The position numbers were made by a program, and so were the translations under genes. From assembly GCA_024305405.1 (NCBI GenBank), contig JAKNDB010000014.1:434001-498000 (forward strand): DNA of 64,000 nt. Reading direction: 5' to 3'. The notes under the pieces were generated by a model. The model did no database searches and was not told where the DNA came from. It worked only from the letters and a program-made list of their open reading frames with translations. The DNA is from Dirofilaria immitis (lineage: Eukaryota > Nematoda > Chromadorea > Rhabditida > Onchocercidae). Shown here piece after piece: positions 61,757-64,000 of the stretch (position 1 is its first letter; every line of letters starts with the position of its first letter).

Positions 61757-64000
61757 CTAGCACAAATAACTGAATAACATCTGCACAGTAATAAAATAAA
61801 TACAACTTATGGCTATCTTATTTCGAGACTTATTTCGAGCGCAAGTTTTAAAGCGCAGTTCACAATTCTGAATTTTGATGCTTGAGACCAAATATAGTAG
61901 ATGCTTTTCACAAACCATTTCCGCAATAGCTAAACTACTTGTAGCACCCGGACTAGGCGCATTTCGTACATGCAATACATACTGGCTCAATTCTCCTTGA
62001 CCACAATCGAAAACAAAATCATCAACCAAATTACCATTGAGTCAACGGCTTGAGCGCGAACGCCAGCTGGACCACTGCAAAATAATAGAACATAATGAAT
62101 CGTTATTGTTTATAAAAGATGATGAAACGCAATATAATATGATATATTATTAATGATAGTTATATGAATACTAATTGATATTGCCATAAGAAAGTTATTC
62201 TTACGATCATTCAACAGAAACTGATCTCATAAAAAATGAGTAGTATAGTAGTGAAATAAGTTAAATATAGAATTATTCCTTGATTGCTGATATATTGTAA
62301 CTTAAAAAGGCCAAATAGTTGCTAAGATACAGATAAAAATGCTAAGTACCAGCAAGACTTATTTCCTGAAACTTTTATACTAATTAATTTTAAATATATT
62401 AAGCTTTCAAAAGTGATAATTTAAAAATAAGGCCGGGAAAAATATACCGCGAGACATCCGATATCTTCAAATCAGGCATGAATCTCTGTAATTGTTTCAC
62501 CTGTGCTCTAATCCAAACTCCACGATATAATTCTTTCACTCCATGGTCAAAAAACTTGATAATGAGTTTTCTCGTACCTCTATAAACATAATTTAGAGTT
62601 ACTTGTACATAACTAAATGTTTCATAAATGTTAGAACTTCTGATATCAAATGAAAGTGCTGATCCAATCACCTGTAAGCTAAGGTGTCATATAGATCAAA
62701 CAGTGAAATTTGGAGATATTTGTATCCTCTCTTTTGTATGCTAAAACTGCATTCGGTCCCAACCAAACATCTAAAAACATTTTTCATCATAATATCTCTT
62801 TTATCCTAATCACAAGTGAATTGGAAACATGTTTGAACAGCTGAAAAACACGCTATTCACTAAGAGATTAATTCTCATGTATGATATTAAATATTTAAAC
62901 AGTTTTGGAATTTGAGAAAATAAAAAGCCGGATTCTCCATCAAAATACCGATTTTTTAAAATAAATTTTTTTCAATACTTAGAGATTAACAAATTTATAG
63001 AGTAAAGACAGAAATAATGAACAAATTAAAATGATAAATTTAAGAATAGAACACAGATAATTTAATATTAGACCTCCATTCATACGTGGCGTAAAATGGA
63101 CACCAAGAAACGGGAGACGTGGATCAGGCACCTGAAATTTTGTAACTAACTGGAAGTTGTTAACAATCACTTGGACCACAAAAATTTTTACTTCATAGTT
63201 GGAAAAATCGGTTAAACATGTAGCAAGTCTGAATCAACAATGAGTAAAACGATCAAAATATGATACACTAAAAAAATCAATGTCACTGTCATTATTTTGA
63301 CATAGTTAATGTTCTAGGCTAAATAAAGGATATGACCATATGATTCTACTGATCAAATGAAGTGCAATTATGAAAAGAAAACTTACGGGGTAAACATTTG
63401 TTGTTACAAGTTTCTTTTTTGTTTCTGAAGTTAGCAAAAGATATTCACCACGGAAAGGAATAATTTTTGGATCTGATATACTACCCGAAAGTTTTGCAAT
63501 ATGGTCTGATTGCAATCCACAACATGTTATCACGTATTTACATCGAATTTTTGACTGCAATTTACCTGTGCGTAAACAAATAAAAATAAGAATCTACCAA
63601 TACAATAAGCCAAATTTTACAAAACATAAACATGACTTCGTTCAATTTTGGCTCATTTCGTTATACAGAAGTAAAAGATGACATAACATGAATATTTAAC
63701 AGCGTGTAATACGGATAAAGTAATTGCGAAAAATCCAGTAACATTAGAAATATTATAAAGCTGACTACTTCTGAAAACATTTCACACTTTAGTTTGCTGC
63801 ATTATATTGCAAAGTACAACAGACAGACAATTAAGCATGGAAAAGGGAAGAAGGAGGAGAAATGAACAAGAATTACCAAAGAAGGTTCTGATTCAATAAC
63901 AATAGGATAATTATTCGCGATGTTCTCCTTCTTCGATTCACCAACAAATAATAACGTTTTCAGAGGATATTTCGTATAAACAATACCACCACGATTTTCA
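61757..64000 (-). CDS. L2HGDH: L-2-hydroxyglutarate dehydrogenase, mitochondrial (C-terminal part)
   Basis: FAD-dependent mitochondrial enzyme that oxidises L-2-hydroxyglutarate to 2-oxoglutarate. Partial: the N terminus lies beyond the right edge. Exons in gene order: 63877-64000 (cut), 63387-63554, 63074-63131, 62672-62770, 62448-62579 and 61757-62074. Family blocks: [129 protein letters not shown] and [19 protein letters not shown]. Two frame breaks, each repaired by one added base: near 62726 (between KRE and GYK) and near 62037 (after AVDS). Exon phases outside these points are consistent. The C terminus as read is some 40 residues longer than usual, so its last part is uncertain. Identity is firm; whether the gene works is not decided by this sequence. 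Confidence 0.9.

Noticed and set aside
62399..62671. 90-codon minus open frame in L2HGDH
   Set aside because: Its first 30 codons are intron (donor at 62671, acceptor at 62580); only the rest is the real exon.
1..64000. tRNA, rRNA, spliced-leader RNA genes, CRISPR arrays, complete transposons
   Set aside because: Looked for by eye and none recognised; a covariance-model or repeat-library search would be needed to exclude degenerate copies.

Overview
The window looks like nuclear DNA of a parasitic nematode, most likely a filarial worm. The reasons are: strongly AT-rich sequence; short coding exons with GT..AG introns and nematode-style TTTCAG acceptors; animal housekeeping genes (V-ATPase subunit E, RNA polymerase II subunit RPB9, LAMTOR2, a TACC protein, L-2-hydroxyglutarate dehydrogenase); and a short decayed piece of what reads as a Wolbachia-type glmU gene inside an intron. 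Species cannot be fixed from sequence alone.

Layout. 1-18.6 kb: one plus-strand gene of unknown function (about 468 residues in 9 coding exons, mostly low complexity), stretched by an 8 kb intron that carries trinucleotide repeats. 18.6-30.5 kb: mostly non-coding, with one orphan plus-strand terminal exon at 26.5 kb. 30.5-35.9 kb: a compact plus-strand cluster of V-ATPase E, RPB9 and LAMTOR2, spaced about 0.8 kb apart. 38.4 kb: a 45-residue single-span membrane microprotein on minus. 42.0-56.3 kb: a 16-exon minus-strand TACC gene (about 874 residues). Its coiled-coil TACC domain sits in the last five exons, and the glmU fragment lies antisense in one of its introns. 56.3-61.8 kb: nothing recognisable. 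61.8-64.0 kb: the C-terminal half of L2HGDH on minus, running off the right edge.

Two things stand out. First, the glmU fragment at about 45.69-45.88 kb, a candidate bacterium-to-animal transfer. Second, the otherwise intact genes need exactly one extra base to keep frame at six places: one in the unknown gene, one in V-ATPase E, two in TACC and two in L2HGDH. Each time the base belongs to a short run of identical bases (AAA, AAAA, AAAAA or GG). Exon phases agree with one missing base in every case. Because V-ATPase E is essential, this looks more like homopolymer undercalling in the assembly than a cluster of pseudogenes, and it means automated gene models here will be truncated.

The genes do not form one pathway. 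V-ATPase E and LAMTOR2 both act at the lysosome (acidification and Ragulator/mTORC1 signalling), so their adjacency may be meaningful, but RPB9 lies between them.
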